A stretch of 64,000 nt of DNA from Robertmurraya andreesenii (GCF_030813005.1 NZ_JAUSTU010000006.1:124001-188000); one strand, 5' to 3'; counted from the first letter of the stretch, positions 25,231-34,542 are shown. Notes: a model not told the origin generated them from the sequence alone. Translations and numbers: made by a program.

Positions 25231-26589
25231 TTGAGTGTAAGAGAATTGGATTTGAAAAAGGCCCCATCCTGCCAAACAAATAGCTTAAGCAATTACCTAT
25301 GGAGTGATCCGCCTGATGAAAAAAAGTGGGCCGATTGTGTTCACTGTGGGATGTGTCTAGAAGCCTGTCCGACTTATGAACTAACAGGTCAGGAGCAGCA
25401 CTCTCCACGTGGTCGAGTTCATCTGATCAAATCTGTAGCGGAGGGAAGGCTCGTAGTCGATGAAGAATTTGCCGATCCTGTCTTTGTTTGTCTTGATTGT
25501 CGTGCCTGTACGACTGCATGCCCAGCTGATGTAGATGTTGGTGGACTGATTGAGGAGGCTCGTGGTCAGGTGCGACAAGCGATGCCGCTCAAAGGGTTTA
25601 AAGGGACGGTCAGCAAAGCGATTCTTGAAGGACTTTTCCCCCATCAAAACCGCATGCATTCTTTAGGTGGCCTTCTTAAATTCTATCAAAAAAGCGGTAT
25701 ACAACAGGTAGTTCGAAAGACAGGCCTCATTCATATCATGCCAAAGCATCTCGTTGAAATGGAAAAAATCATGCCAAAAATCGGTACGCCTGTTCAAAAG
25801 AAATACAAAAATCAGGATGTGATTAAGGCAAAAGGGGAAACAAAGCATGAGGTTTCGATGTTAACAGGCTGCATTATGGATGTGATGTTCAGCGATATTA
25901 ATGAAGCAACGATTAATGTGCTGACAAGAAACGGAAATGACGTGACTATCCCTAAAAATCAAACCTGCTGTGGGGCCCTTCACGTGCATGCAGGGGATCG
26001 TGAAACAGGAAGAAAGCTTGCTAAGCAGAATATTGAAGCTTTTAGAAGTTCGGAAAAGGTGATCGTCAATGCGGCTGGCTGTGGCTGCATGCTGAAGGAA
26101 TATCCAGAGCTGTTCCGGGAAGACCCAGAATGGCGCGAAAAAGCAGAGGAATTTTCTCAAAAGGTAGAGGATATTTCAAAATACTTATACGATACAGGCT
26201 ACGAAATTCCAAAGGCAGAGTTGAATACAAAGATTACCTACCACGATGCATGCCATTTAGCCCATGGTCAGGGCGTAAGGGAGGAACCACGTGATTTATT
26301 AATCAATATACCTGGTGTTGAAATGGTTCACATGCCAAATGCCGATCGATGCTGTGGAAGTGCGGGAGTTTATAACATTACTAATCCTGAAATGGCAGGG
26401 GCTGTTCTAGAAAGCAAAATGGAGAATGTGCCTGCCGATGTTGAAATGATTTCCATGGGGAATCCTGGCTGTATGCTGCAGATGGCCGTTGGGGTTGAAA
26501 AATATGGTAGAAATCAAAAAATTGTTCATACCGTCCAATTGCTTGATTGGGCATACCAAAAAGAAGATGAGAAAGAGAGGGGGAACTAA
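25231..26589 (+). CDS. glcF: Glycolate oxidase iron-sulfur subunit GlcF
   Basis: A 452-residue electron-transfer subunit. Two [4Fe-4S] ferredoxin motifs are near the N-terminus (CVHCGMCLEACPTYEL and CLDCRACTTACPADVD), and two CCG cysteine-rich domains follow, with CCGALHVHAG and CCGSAGVYN. TTG 25231 follows GGAGGG and is 3 bases after the previous stop; the stop overlaps the next ATG by one base, showing tight translational coupling in a GlcE-F-D complex. Confidence 0.9.
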   Translation: MSVRELDLKKAPSCQTNSLSNYLWSDPPDEKKWADCVHCGMCLEACPTYELTGQEQHSPRGRVHLIKSVAEGRLVVDEEFADPVFVCLDCRACTTACPADVDVGGLIEEARGQVRQAMPLKGFKGTVSKAILEGLFPHQNRMHSLGGLLKFYQKSGIQQVVRKTGLIHIMPKHLVEMEKIMPKIGTPVQKKYKNQDVIKAKGETKHEVSMLTGCIMDVMFSDINEATINVLTRNGNDVTIPKNQTCCGALHVHAGDRETGRKLAKQNIEAFRSSEKVIVNAAGCGCMLKEYPELFREDPEWREKAEEFSQKVEDISKYLYDTGYEIPKAELNTKITYHDACHLAHGQGVREEPRDLLINIPGVEMVHMPNADRCCGSAGVYNITNPEMAGAVLESKMENVPADVEMISMGNPGCMLQMAVGVEKYGRNQKIVHTVQLLDWAYQKEDEKERGN

Positions 26590-28046
26590 TGGCAAGAAAA
26601 GGCTTGCAAACAACGGATAAGGATATTATCAATCTTGCGAAAATCGTCGGAGAGAAGTGGATTCTTTACAAGAGACCCGATCTTCTCGCCTATGACTGTG
26701 ATGGTTTTACGATTCATAAGCATCTACCGAGGGCGGTTGTTTTTCCAGATAATACGGAAGAGGTCGCTGAGATTGTGAAATATTGTGATGCCCATGGGCT
26801 ACCATTTTTAGCAAGAGGTGCAGGAACGGGGCTTAGTGGCGGTGCAATCCCGTTAAATGGGGAAGTGATCATTAGCTTGGTGAAAATGAAGCGGCTCTTA
26901 AGTGTGGATCTTGAAAATCGCCGTGCGGTAGTAGAGCCAGGATTTGTCAATCTTAAGCTAACCAACTCAATTGCTCATAAAGGCTACTATTATGCCCCAG
27001 ATCCTTCCAGTCAATATGCTTGTACGATTGGTGGGAACGTAGCTGAAAATGCCGGTGGTGCCCACTGTCTAAAGTACGGAGTCACCACAAACCATATTCT
27101 TGGTCTTGAGGTCGTCATGCCAAACGGTGAAATTCTAGAGATTAGCACAAATGGAGTGCCTGATGCTCCAGGCTATGATCTATTAGGCCTATTGACAGGC
27201 TCTGAAGGAACCCTAGGAATAGTTACGAAAATAACGGTAAGAATTCTAAAGAATCCAGAGGCGAAACAAACCGTATTAGCGTATTTTGATAAAGTATCGG
27301 ATGGAAGTCAAGCAGTCTCAGATATTATTTCTGCTGGAATTGTTCCTGCAGCGCTTGAAATGATGGATAAGACGGCGATTGAAGGGGTCGAAGCTGCCGC
27401 GTTCCCAGTAGGTCATCCGCGAGATATTGAAGCTCTCCTTCTCATTGAGGTGGATGGGATCTCAGCAGGGATCGATGAGCAAATTAATGAAATTTTGGAG
27501 GTCTGCAGAAAGCAAAATGTTCGTGAAGTAAAGGTAGCGCAGAGTGAAGAAGAGAGGGGGAGATGGTGGGCCAACCGGAAGACCGGTTTCGGTGCGATGG
27601 GTGCCATCTCTCCAGACTATCTTGTTCAGGACGGAGTGATACCAAGAAGTAAGCTACCTGAAGTTCTAGCAAGAATCAATAAAATTAGTGAAGAATACGG
27701 CTTGCGCATTTCAAATATCTTCCACGCAGGAGATGGCAATCTTCACCCTCTTGTCCTCTTTGATGCGAGAGTGCCCGGAGAAACCGAAAAGGCTTTGAAG
27801 GCTGGAAGCGCTTGTCTCCAGGTCTGTGCAGATGTCGGAGGAACCATTACAGGAGAACATGGTGTCGGCATCGAAAAAAAGGAAGAAATGCGCTATGTTT
27901 TCTCCGATCAAGAAATAATCGCCCAAACCGATATTCGTGAAGTCTTTAATCCGAAGAATCTTCTCAACTCAGGGAAACTTTTCCCTTCACCGGGGCGCTG
28001 TGCAGAGGTTAAAAAGGAATTAAAAGAGGCTGTGAAAACGGTCTAA
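26589..28046 (+). CDS. glcD: Glycolate oxidase FAD subunit GlcD
   Basis: A 485-residue FAD-binding oxidase, the catalytic subunit. ARGAGTGLSGGAIP is the FAD pyrophosphate loop, TIGGNVAENAGGAHCLKYG the second FAD block, and ISNIFHAGDGNLHPL with GEHGVGIEKK the C-terminal metal/substrate site. Length and motifs fit bacterial GlcD. It shares one base with glcF. The substrate assignment to glycolate rests on malate synthase G immediately downstream; D-lactate is the main alternative. Confidence 0.9.
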   Translation: MARKGLQTTDKDIINLAKIVGEKWILYKRPDLLAYDCDGFTIHKHLPRAVVFPDNTEEVAEIVKYCDAHGLPFLARGAGTGLSGGAIPLNGEVIISLVKMKRLLSVDLENRRAVVEPGFVNLKLTNSIAHKGYYYAPDPSSQYACTIGGNVAENAGGAHCLKYGVTTNHILGLEVVMPNGEILEISTNGVPDAPGYDLLGLLTGSEGTLGIVTKITVRILKNPEAKQTVLAYFDKVSDGSQAVSDIISAGIVPAALEMMDKTAIEGVEAAAFPVGHPRDIEALLLIEVDGISAGIDEQINEILEVCRKQNVREVKVAQSEEERGRWWANRKTGFGAMGAISPDYLVQDGVIPRSKLPEVLARINKISEEYGLRISNIFHAGDGNLHPLVLFDARVPGETEKALKAGSACLQVCADVGGTITGEHGVGIEKKEEMRYVFSDQEIIAQTDIREVFNPKNLLNSGKLFPSPGRCAEVKKELKEAVKTV

Positions 28047-28054
28047 AGGTCTAG

Positions 28055-28081
28055 GGAGCAGCGTTTTCTATTTGCTGCTCC
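28055..28081 (+). other. Hairpin between glcD and glcB
   Basis: GGAGCAGC pairs with GCTGCTCC around an 11-base loop, without a T-tract. It may be a processing or stability hairpin. Further downstream, GAAACGCTGTTTC (28163-28175) is a small palindrome that could be an operator. Confidence 0.4.
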
Positions 28082-28212
28082 AAATAAATAGACGCTCATT
28101 AATTTTTTGAAAATTGTTGAAAGAACATTTTTTTCATGATATTATTTTTTTAAATAATAAAAGAAACGCTGTTTCGTAATAACAAACAAAATGGAATTAG
28201 GAGGAAGAATCA

Positions 28213-30396
28213 ATGACTCAATACGTTCAAATTGGAAATCTTCAGGTTGCAGGAATTCTTGCTGATTTTATTAATTCTGAGGCCCTTCCAGGGAGCCAAG
28301 TGGACCAAGATCAATTTTGGGCTGGGTTCGAAGCGCTAATTAAAGATTTAGCTCCAAAGAATAAGGCATTATTAGCACGTCGTGATGAAATTCAGGAGAA
28401 GTTGAATCAATGGCATAAAGAAAATAAAGAGTTTAATTTTGAAAAATATAAGCGCTTCCTTGAGGAAATTGGTTATCTTGAGCCAGAGGTTGAAGACTAT
28501 CAAGTGACAACAGAGAATGTGGACCCTGAGGTTGCTTTAGTTGCAGGGCCGCAATTGGTTGTACCTGTTGACAATGCTCGTTATGCGTTAAATGCAGCGA
28601 ATGCCCGCTGGGGAAGCCTCTATGATGCTCTTTATGGCACGGATGCGATTAGTGAGGAAGGTGGAGCTCATCGCGAGGGAGCATACAACCCTGTAAGAGG
28701 TGCTAAGGTAATTGAATTTGCGAGGGAGTTTCTTGACCAAGCGGCACCATTGGCTGACGGTTCACATAAGGATGCGGAAAAATACTCCGTTGCGAATGGC
28801 AAGCTAGTTGTTCAATTAGCAAACGGAGCGACAACAGGTCTAGTAGATGATTCTAAATTTGTTGGTTATCAAGGAAGCGGGGATGAGCCATCTGCAGTCC
28901 TATTAAAAAATAACGGCCTTCATTTTGAAATTCAAATCGACCGTGAATCACCAATTGGAAAAACAGATAAGGCTGGCGTGAAGGATGTATTAATGGAGTC
29001 GGCTCTATCTACGATTATGGACTGTGAGGATTCTGTGGCGGCTGTTGATGCAGAGGATAAGGTTCACGTCTATCGCAACTGGCTCGGTCTCATGAAAGGG
29101 GATTTAACTGCTACCTTCAAAAAAGGAGGCAAGACAATGACCCGTGCCATGAATCCTGACCGAGAGTATACTTCTCCAACTGGAGAGGAAGTTACCCTAA
29201 AGGGACGCTCCCTCATGTTCACTCGTAATGTTGGTCATTTAATGACAACAAATGCGATTTTAAGCCCAGACGGAGAAGAAATTCCAGAAGGGATCATGGA
29301 TACAGTTCTGACGAGTTTAATTGGCAAACATACTCTTTTAGGCACTGGTAAATTCCAAAATTCATCCGAGGGTTCCATCTATATTGTAAAGCCTAAAATG
29401 CATGGCTCTGAGGAAGTAGCTTTTGCTAATGAACTTTTCGATCGTGTCGAGGATTTACTTGGACTAGAGCGCAATACCTTAAAAATCGGAGTTATGGATG
29501 AGGAACGCCGTACAACCATTAACTTAAAGAATGCGATTAGTAAGGTAAAAGAAAGAGTCGTCTTTATTAACACCGGTTTCCTCGATCGAACTGGCGACGA
29601 AATGCATACATCCATGGAAGCAGGACCGATGATTCGCAAGAACGATATGAAGGCGACCAAGTGGTTACAAGGTTACGAGAAATCTAATGTTAATGTCGGG
29701 CTTTCCGTGGGCTTCCAGGGCCACGCTCAAATTGGTAAAGGAATGTGGGCTATGCCGGATATGATGGCTGAGATGATTAAGCAAAAAATTGGTCATCCAC
29801 AGTCAGGGGCGAACACGGCTTGGGTTCCATCGCCAACAGCAGCAACATTGCATGCCCTTCACTATCATCAGGTAAGCGTTGCTGAAGTCCAAAATGAATT
29901 ACTCAAAGAGGCTGCAAATGCAGATTTACAAGATGATATTTTAACCATCCCGGTTGCTGAAAATCCTACATGGACACCGGAGGAAATCCAGCAAGAGCTA
30001 GATAACAACGCACAAGGGATTCTAGGCTATGTTGTCCGTTGGGTTGAACAGGGTGTTGGTTGTTCGAAGGTTCCTGATATTAATAACATTGGATTGATGG
30101 AGGATAGAGCAACACTCCGTATCTCTAGTCAACATATGGCAAACTGGCTTCACCATGGTATTGTAACCGAAGAGCAAGTATTAGAGACATTGAAGCGGAT
30201 GGCAAAGGTAGTTGATGAGCAAAACGCAGGAGATGCTGCTTATCGTCCAATGGCTGCAAATTATGATGAATCCGTTGCCTTCCAAGCTGCATGTGACCTA
30301 GTATTTAAGGGCTACGAACAGCCTAATGGCTATACAGAGCCAATTCTACATCGTCGCCGTGCAGAATTTAAAGCGAAGGTTGCTGTAGCAAAATAA
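28213..30396 (+). CDS. glcB: Malate synthase G
   Basis: A 727-residue monomeric malate synthase of the G type (E. coli GlcB is about the same length). It condenses glyoxylate with acetyl-CoA to malate. The family blocks MDCEDSVAAVDAEDKV (metal/substrate Glu and Asp), GRSLMFTRNVGHLMT, GTGKFQNSSEGSIYIVKPKM and the C-terminal catalytic Asp region are present. ATG follows TTAGGAGG. No isocitrate lyase lies in the window, so the enzyme appears dedicated to glyoxylate from glycolate, the product of the preceding oxidase. Confidence 0.95.
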   Translation: MTQYVQIGNLQVAGILADFINSEALPGSQVDQDQFWAGFEALIKDLAPKNKALLARRDEIQEKLNQWHKENKEFNFEKYKRFLEEIGYLEPEVEDYQVTTENVDPEVALVAGPQLVVPVDNARYALNAANARWGSLYDALYGTDAISEEGGAHREGAYNPVRGAKVIEFAREFLDQAAPLADGSHKDAEKYSVANGKLVVQLANGATTGLVDDSKFVGYQGSGDEPSAVLLKNNGLHFEIQIDRESPIGKTDKAGVKDVLMESALSTIMDCEDSVAAVDAEDKVHVYRNWLGLMKGDLTATFKKGGKTMTRAMNPDREYTSPTGEEVTLKGRSLMFTRNVGHLMTTNAILSPDGEEIPEGIMDTVLTSLIGKHTLLGTGKFQNSSEGSIYIVKPKMHGSEEVAFANELFDRVEDLLGLERNTLKIGVMDEERRTTINLKNAISKVKERVVFINTGFLDRTGDEMHTSMEAGPMIRKNDMKATKWLQGYEKSNVNVGLSVGFQGHAQIGKGMWAMPDMMAEMIKQKIGHPQSGANTAWVPSPTAATLHALHYHQVSVAEVQNELLKEAANADLQDDILTIPVAENPTWTPEEIQQELDNNAQGILGYVVRWVEQGVGCSKVPDINNIGLMEDRATLRISSQHMANWLHHGIVTEEQVLETLKRMAKVVDEQNAGDAAYRPMAANYDESVAFQAACDLVFKGYEQPNGYTEPILHRRRAEFKAKVAVAK

Positions 30397-30412
30397 TATG
30401 ATAAATTTAGTG

Positions 30413-30428
30413 GGTTGGTGCACCAACC
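30413..30428. promoter_or_regulatory. Perfect palindrome after glcB
   Basis: GGTTGGTGCACCAACC is a 16-base uninterrupted palindrome. It recalls the TGGT...ACCA half-sites of FadR-subfamily GntR proteins, so it may be an operator for the FAH gene. There is no T-tract, so it is not a terminator. Confidence 0.4.
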
Positions 30429-30453
30429 GACAATAAAATATTCACACCGTATA

Positions 30454-30490
30454 GAGGCATTCTATCTTGAAAAAGAATGCCTCCTTCTTC
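30454..30490 (+). terminator. Probable terminator of glcB
   Basis: GAGGCATTCT pairs perfectly with AGAATGCCTC around a 10-base loop, followed by CTTCTTC, a weak pyrimidine tail. Confidence 0.5.
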
Positions 30491-30618
30491 ATACTAGATA
30501 TCAGATAAGCAGAACAGCAGAGAACCACCAAAGAGATAACATCGTAGAGACTCATTTAGCTAAGACATCGCATGAATTCACAGTATATTCAAAAAAAACT
30601 AAGCGAAGGAGAAGCAAA

Positions 30619-31398
30619 ATGAAATTCACGCGTTTTAGAGTCGGTTCGACTACCTATACAGGTGTCGTTGCAAATGATGTTATACGAGAAATTAAAGGTG
30701 ATATTTTCAAAGATTGGTCCTATACGGGACAAGTCTTTTCAACGGATGAAGCGGTGTTTCTAGCTCCCCTAGAACCAAATCAGATCATTGGAATCGGAGC
30801 AAACTTTGTCGCGGAAAAGACAGATCTTCCAAATACTCTCCCAGACATTCCGGTGTTCTTCTTTAAACCGACTTCATCCGTTATTGGTCCTGAGGAGAAT
30901 ATTAACATCCCTGTAGGTTGTGAGGAAGTGAAATTTGAATCGGAGCTGGCTGTCATTATTGGAAAGGAAGCAAAAGATCTTGAGGAGTCGGAGGTTTTCG
31001 ACTACATATTCGGTTATACAATCGGAAACGATGTGACCGCACCGCAATTTTTCCATGAGGCTGGCCATTGGACTGTCGGAAAATCCTTTGATACGTTCAC
31101 ACCGCTTGGGCCGGTAATCGAGACAGAGCTAGAGATAGAAAAAATAAAAATTCGCGCTAAAGTGAATGGAGTAGAAAAACAAAATAGTGGAACAGAATTG
31201 ATGATTATTTCTATTCCCAAAATGATTTCTTATCTCTCTAAAGTAATGACGTTGCAGCCAGGAGATGTAATCCTCACGGGCAGCCCGGTTGGAGCGGAAT
31301 TTGTTCGCGCAAATGATATCATTGAATGTGAAATTGAAGAAATAGGGGTATTAAGAAACACATTTACGCTATATGAAAAGATAGGAGCTGAAAGTTAA
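30619..31398 (+). CDS. Fumarylacetoacetate hydrolase (FAH) family protein
   Basis: A 259-residue FAH-fold enzyme. ATG 30619 is chosen for AAGGAG at 30606-30611; an upstream in-frame extension to 30415 runs through a palindrome and a hairpin and lacks a site. The metal-binding Glu pair is in VKFESELAVIIGKEAK, and YTIGNDVTAPQF and GKSFDTFTPLGP are family blocks. Members hydrolyse or decarboxylate 2-oxo acids (acylpyruvates, oxaloacetate, homoprotocatechuate intermediates). In this glyoxylate setting an oxaloacetate or acylpyruvate activity is conceivable but unproven. The next gene starts 8 bases later. Confidence 0.85.
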   Translation: MKFTRFRVGSTTYTGVVANDVIREIKGDIFKDWSYTGQVFSTDEAVFLAPLEPNQIIGIGANFVAEKTDLPNTLPDIPVFFFKPTSSVIGPEENINIPVGCEEVKFESELAVIIGKEAKDLEESEVFDYIFGYTIGNDVTAPQFFHEAGHWTVGKSFDTFTPLGPVIETELEIEKIKIRAKVNGVEKQNSGTELMIISIPKMISYLSKVMTLQPGDVILTGSPVGAEFVRANDIIECEIEEIGVLRNTFTLYEKIGAES

Positions 31399-31406
31399 AC
31401 ATTCAT

Positions 31407-32189
31407 ATGAATAATAAAGATAGGGAAAATACGGTTAAGTCGGTAGGGCGGGCTTTAGACATTATCGCCATGGTAAGCTCCAAGAAGGGCGGTCTTGGTG
31501 TGACAGAGATTGCCAATCAAATCGATATTAATAAAAGCTCCGTCTATCGAATTTTGTCAACATTAGTGCAATATGGATATGTTGAACAAGACGTAGAAAC
31601 AGGACGTTATAAGCTTGGCTATAAATTCCTGGAAATTAGTTCAAGATTATTAGAATCGATTGATTTACGAACAGAGGCAAAGCCATTCCTACTTGAGCTT
31701 GAGCGAGATACTAATGAGGTTATTCATCTAGTTGTCTATGATCAGGGCGAGGTCGTCTATATTGAAAAATTGGAAGGCAATGAAACATTGAGAATGCATT
31801 CAAAGGTAGGAAAAAGAGCCCCTATGCATTGTACCTCTGTAGGGAAAGCCATTCTCGCACATTTGCCACTCAATATTGTATTAGACATCATCGACCGTAA
31901 AGGGTTGCCCATGCATACGGATAAAACGATAACCGACAAGGATGAATTTCTCCAAGAACTCGTGAAAGTGAAGCAGCTTGGATACGCATTGGATTTGGAG
32001 GAAAATGAGACGGGAATCACCTGTATTGCTGTTCCAATTTTTGACCATTTAGGAAAAGTCGTCGCTTCGGTCAGTATTTCAGGCCCGACCATGAGAATGA
32101 CAGATGAGAGACTGGAGCGTTTAAAAGAAAAAATGATGACTGCTGGCAGAATGATTTCCGCAAGACTCGGTTATGTTGGAAATTCATAA
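31407..32189 (+). CDS. IclR-family transcriptional regulator
   Basis: A 260-residue protein with an N-terminal winged helix (about 10-70: LGVTEIANQIDINKSSVYRILSTLVQYGYVEQD) and the C-terminal IclR ligand domain (VGKRAPMHCTSVGKAILAHLP, then EENETGITCIAVPIFD). IclR proteins in other bacteria sense glyoxylate/pyruvate or aromatic acids. It lies between the FAH gene and the permease, so it probably controls one or both. Its ribosome site is weak, and translation may be coupled to the FAH gene. Confidence 0.88.
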   Translation: MNNKDRENTVKSVGRALDIIAMVSSKKGGLGVTEIANQIDINKSSVYRILSTLVQYGYVEQDVETGRYKLGYKFLEISSRLLESIDLRTEAKPFLLELERDTNEVIHLVVYDQGEVVYIEKLEGNETLRMHSKVGKRAPMHCTSVGKAILAHLPLNIVLDIIDRKGLPMHTDKTITDKDEFLQELVKVKQLGYALDLEENETGITCIAVPIFDHLGKVVASVSISGPTMRMTDERLERLKEKMMTAGRMISARLGYVGNS

Positions 32190-32198
32190 TTTTTATGA

Positions 32199-32213
32199 AA
32201 ATTTGTTTGAAAT
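32199..32213. promoter_or_regulatory. Candidate regulator site A upstream of permease
   Basis: AAATTTGTTTGAAAT; an inverted copy with one change lies at 32303-32317. The two flank about 90 bases upstream of the permease promoter and could be sites for the adjacent IclR protein. Confidence 0.35.
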
Positions 32214-32302
32214 CTTTAGGTTTTGACCAATATTGTTCCTATTTTAGCTTTACTAGAAATCTACTAGGGTAGGATAAACTTTGGAAAAACCTTGAAAAAG
32301 AT

Positions 32303-32317
32303 ATTTCGAACAAATTT
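32303..32317. promoter_or_regulatory. Candidate regulator site B upstream of permease
   Basis: ATTTCGAACAAATTT is the reverse complement of AAATTTGTTCGAAAT, matching site A at 14 of 15 positions. It lies about 40 bases upstream of the -35 element. Confidence 0.35.
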
Positions 32318-32356
32318 TTTTATTTTACTTTATTTAAAAAATTTTCAAAATATTTG

Positions 32357-32384
32357 TTGAATCATAAAATAAACTGTGTATAAT
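32357..32384 (+). promoter_or_regulatory. Sigma-A-type promoter of the permease gene
   Basis: TTGAAT (32357-32362), 16-base spacer, TATAAT (32379-32384). The 110-base leader that follows includes the palindrome TGTTGCTTATTAAGCAACA (32437-32455; 8-base arms around ATT), which could be an operator or RNA hairpin. Confidence 0.6.
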
Positions 32385-32501
32385 CTTATTTAGGATGTAT
32401 CTGTTATATAACATTTTTTGTATTGTTGTATAACTTTGTTGCTTATTAAGCAACAGTAGAAATTATTATTTTTTATTAACAAACTTGAAAGGGGAAATGT
32501 T

Positions 32502-34283
32502 ATGAGTACAGGCATGTTAGGTTTTTTATCGCTTCTGCCAATTATTGCAGTTGCCATCTTTCTCGTAGGGCTTCGTTGGCCTGCTAGTAAAGCAATGCCA
32601 ATTTCCTACGTAGTCGCAATCGTTCTAGCTTTATTTGTTTGGAAGGTGCCAGGAGCTAATGTTGCTGCTGCCTCACTCCATGGTCTTTTCACAGCAGGAA
32701 CACTTTTGTACATTATTTTTGGAGCGATTCTACTTTTAAATACGCTTCAGGAAAGCGGTGGAATTAAGACGATTCGTCAAGGATTTACAGATATTTCACC
32801 AGACAGACGTATTCAGGTTATTATTGTAGCTTGGTTATTCGGCTCATTTATTGAAGGTTCTGCGGGATTTGGTACACCTGCTGCTGTTGCGGTACCATTA
32901 ATGGTTGGATTAGGCTTCCCAGCAATGGCTGCCGTTGTTGCAGGGATGATCATCCAAAGTACTCCAGTTTCCTTTGGAGCCGTTGGAACACCAATGCTAG
33001 TAGGAGCTCAATCGGGCTTAGCAGCTGACCCTAGTATTACAAATGATTTTCTAGCATTAACTGTTAGTATTGCTGAAAAAGTCTCAATCTTGCACATGAT
33101 TGCAGGTACTTTAGTTCCACTTATCGTGGTTGCATTCATGACAAAATTCTTCGGTAAGAACAAGTCCTTTACTGAAGGCTTAAAGATTTGGAAATTTGCT
33201 TTGTTCTCTGCCTTTGCTATGACGATTCCATATGTGATTGTAGCAAATACACTTGGACCTGAGTTCCCATCGATGGTTGGTGGACTTGTTGGTTTAGCGA
33301 TTGTCATCTTTGCAGCGAAAAAAGGCTTCCTAATGCCAAAGGATGAGGTATGGGATTTTGAAGAAAAATCAAAATGGGATCCTGAATGGTCTGGTAAAAT
33401 TGAGATTAAAGATATAGCGCACAAAAGTGGCAGCATGAGCATGGGGAAGGCATGGATTCCATATGTATTAGTCGGAATTTTCTTAATATTAACAAGATTG
33501 AAATCCTTGCCATTTATGGAATGGAGTCAAGCTTGGACGCTAAAATGGGAAAACATCTTCGATTCGGGAATTACATCTAGTTTTCAACCTCTTTACTCAC
33601 CTGGTGCAATCTTCATCTTAGTATCCCTAATCACATATTTCTTACATGGAATGGACGGTAAAGCCTATGGGCGTGCATTGAGCCAATCCGCAAAGACAAT
33701 GATCTCTGCTTCAACTGCTTTAATTTTTACAGTCCCAATGGTTCAGGTTTTCTTAAATACTGGTGGCGGAGCAGCTGGGTATGAAAGAATGCCAATCGAA
33801 CTTGCGAATGGTGTTGCAGCATTAGTTGGAGATGCTTGGCCAATTTTTGCAACCTTTATTGGAGGAATCGGGGCCTTTATTGCTGGTAGTAACACGGTCA
33901 GTAATATGATGTTCTCCTTGTTCCAATACGATGTCGGTTCACAGATTGGGGTTAATCCAGAGTGGATCGTTGCATTGCAAGCAGTTGGTGGAGCAGCAGG
34001 GAATATGATTTGTGTTCATAACGTAGTTGCTGCATCGGCTGTTGTTGGTTTAGTAGGAAAAGAAGGAACCGTTATCAGAAAAACACTTCTGCCATTTACC
34101 TATTATGCCTTATTGCTTGGTGCACTTGGATACTCAATCGTGTGGTGGAACGAAAAAGGAATCTTCAATATTGGTTCCATCATTGCGGCAGCGATTGCCA
34201 TCGGAGCCATTTATATCATTGCAACCAACAACAAGAGAGCACAGCTTCTTGTATCGAATTCTGGTATAAACACACCAAAATAA
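32502..34283 (+). CDS. LctP-family glycolate/lactate permease
   Basis: A 593-residue membrane protein with about 13-14 hydrophobic helices. It carries the family blocks EGSAGFGTPAAVAVPLMVGLGFPAMA (split by loops), FIGGIGAFIAGSNTVSNMMF and GAAGNMICVHNVVAASAVVG. LctP/GlcA/LldP proteins import lactate or glycolate with protons. Its place at the end of the glycolate island, with its own promoter, argues for glycolate (inference). ATG follows GAAAGGGG. It is followed by a strong terminator. Confidence 0.88.
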   Translation: MSTGMLGFLSLLPIIAVAIFLVGLRWPASKAMPISYVVAIVLALFVWKVPGANVAAASLHGLFTAGTLLYIIFGAILLLNTLQESGGIKTIRQGFTDISPDRRIQVIIVAWLFGSFIEGSAGFGTPAAVAVPLMVGLGFPAMAAVVAGMIIQSTPVSFGAVGTPMLVGAQSGLAADPSITNDFLALTVSIAEKVSILHMIAGTLVPLIVVAFMTKFFGKNKSFTEGLKIWKFALFSAFAMTIPYVIVANTLGPEFPSMVGGLVGLAIVIFAAKKGFLMPKDEVWDFEEKSKWDPEWSGKIEIKDIAHKSGSMSMGKAWIPYVLVGIFLILTRLKSLPFMEWSQAWTLKWENIFDSGITSSFQPLYSPGAIFILVSLITYFLHGMDGKAYGRALSQSAKTMISASTALIFTVPMVQVFLNTGGGAAGYERMPIELANGVAALVGDAWPIFATFIGGIGAFIAGSNTVSNMMFSLFQYDVGSQIGVNPEWIVALQAVGGAAGNMICVHNVVAASAVVGLVGKEGTVIRKTLLPFTYYALLLGALGYSIVWWNEKGIFNIGSIIAAAIAIGAIYIIATNNKRAQLLVSNSGINTPK

Positions 34284-34292
34284 GTAGCTATG

Positions 34293-34321
34293 AAAAGTCT
34301 AGGTTTATGCCTAGACTTTTC
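34293..34321 (+). terminator. Terminator after the permease
   Basis: AAAAGTCTAGG pairs perfectly with CCTAGACTTTT around TTTATG. Confidence 0.88.
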
Positions 34322-34331
34322 TCATTGGAAC

Positions 34332-34367
34332 AAAAAATCCCTCAACATTAAACGGCTAATTGAGAGA
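34332..34367 (-). terminator. Terminator of the Spo0E-like gene
   Basis: On the minus strand TCTCTCAA pairs with TTGAGGGA (one G-U pair) and is followed by TTTTTTG. Confidence 0.6.
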
Positions 34368-34371
34368 GTCC

Positions 34372-34542
34372 TTATATTTTATAGGTTGTTTTTTGATACT
34401 TAAGCATGTATTGGTCAAGGAGCTGGCTTAATTCAATTGTTTTTTTGCTGGAGAGACCCTCCTTCATTCCCGATTGAATCATTTCCTTTCTCAATGTTTC
34501 AATCATATTGACTAATTTTTTTTCGTTAGCAAGTACAGCCAT
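34372..34542 (-). CDS. Spo0E-family aspartyl-phosphate phosphatase
   Basis: A 56-residue two-helix protein. The first helix is about residues 5-25 and the second about 34-52. The second carries SQLLDQYML, matching the Spo0E signature S-x-x-L-D-x-x-I/L, whose Asp acts on Spo0A~P. Members remove phosphate from Spo0A and delay sporulation, or act on other response regulators. ATG 34542 has AAAGGAG at the right distance on the minus strand. Monocistronic between two terminators/operons. Confidence 0.85.
   Translation of the reverse strand: MAVLANEKKLVNMIETLRKEMIQSGMKEGLSSKKTIELSQLLDQYMLKYQKTTYKI

Noticed and set aside
27801..28040. cre-like sequences (TGGAAGCGCTTGTC, TGAAAACGGTCTAA) in glcD
   Set aside because: Each departs from the CcpA consensus and lies within coding sequence at the end of the gene; no support for carbon catabolite control.
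30415..30618. N-terminal extension of the FAH-family gene
   Set aside because: It would run through a perfect palindrome and a 10-bp hairpin and lacks a ribosome site, while ATG 30619 has AAGGAG and matches the family start.
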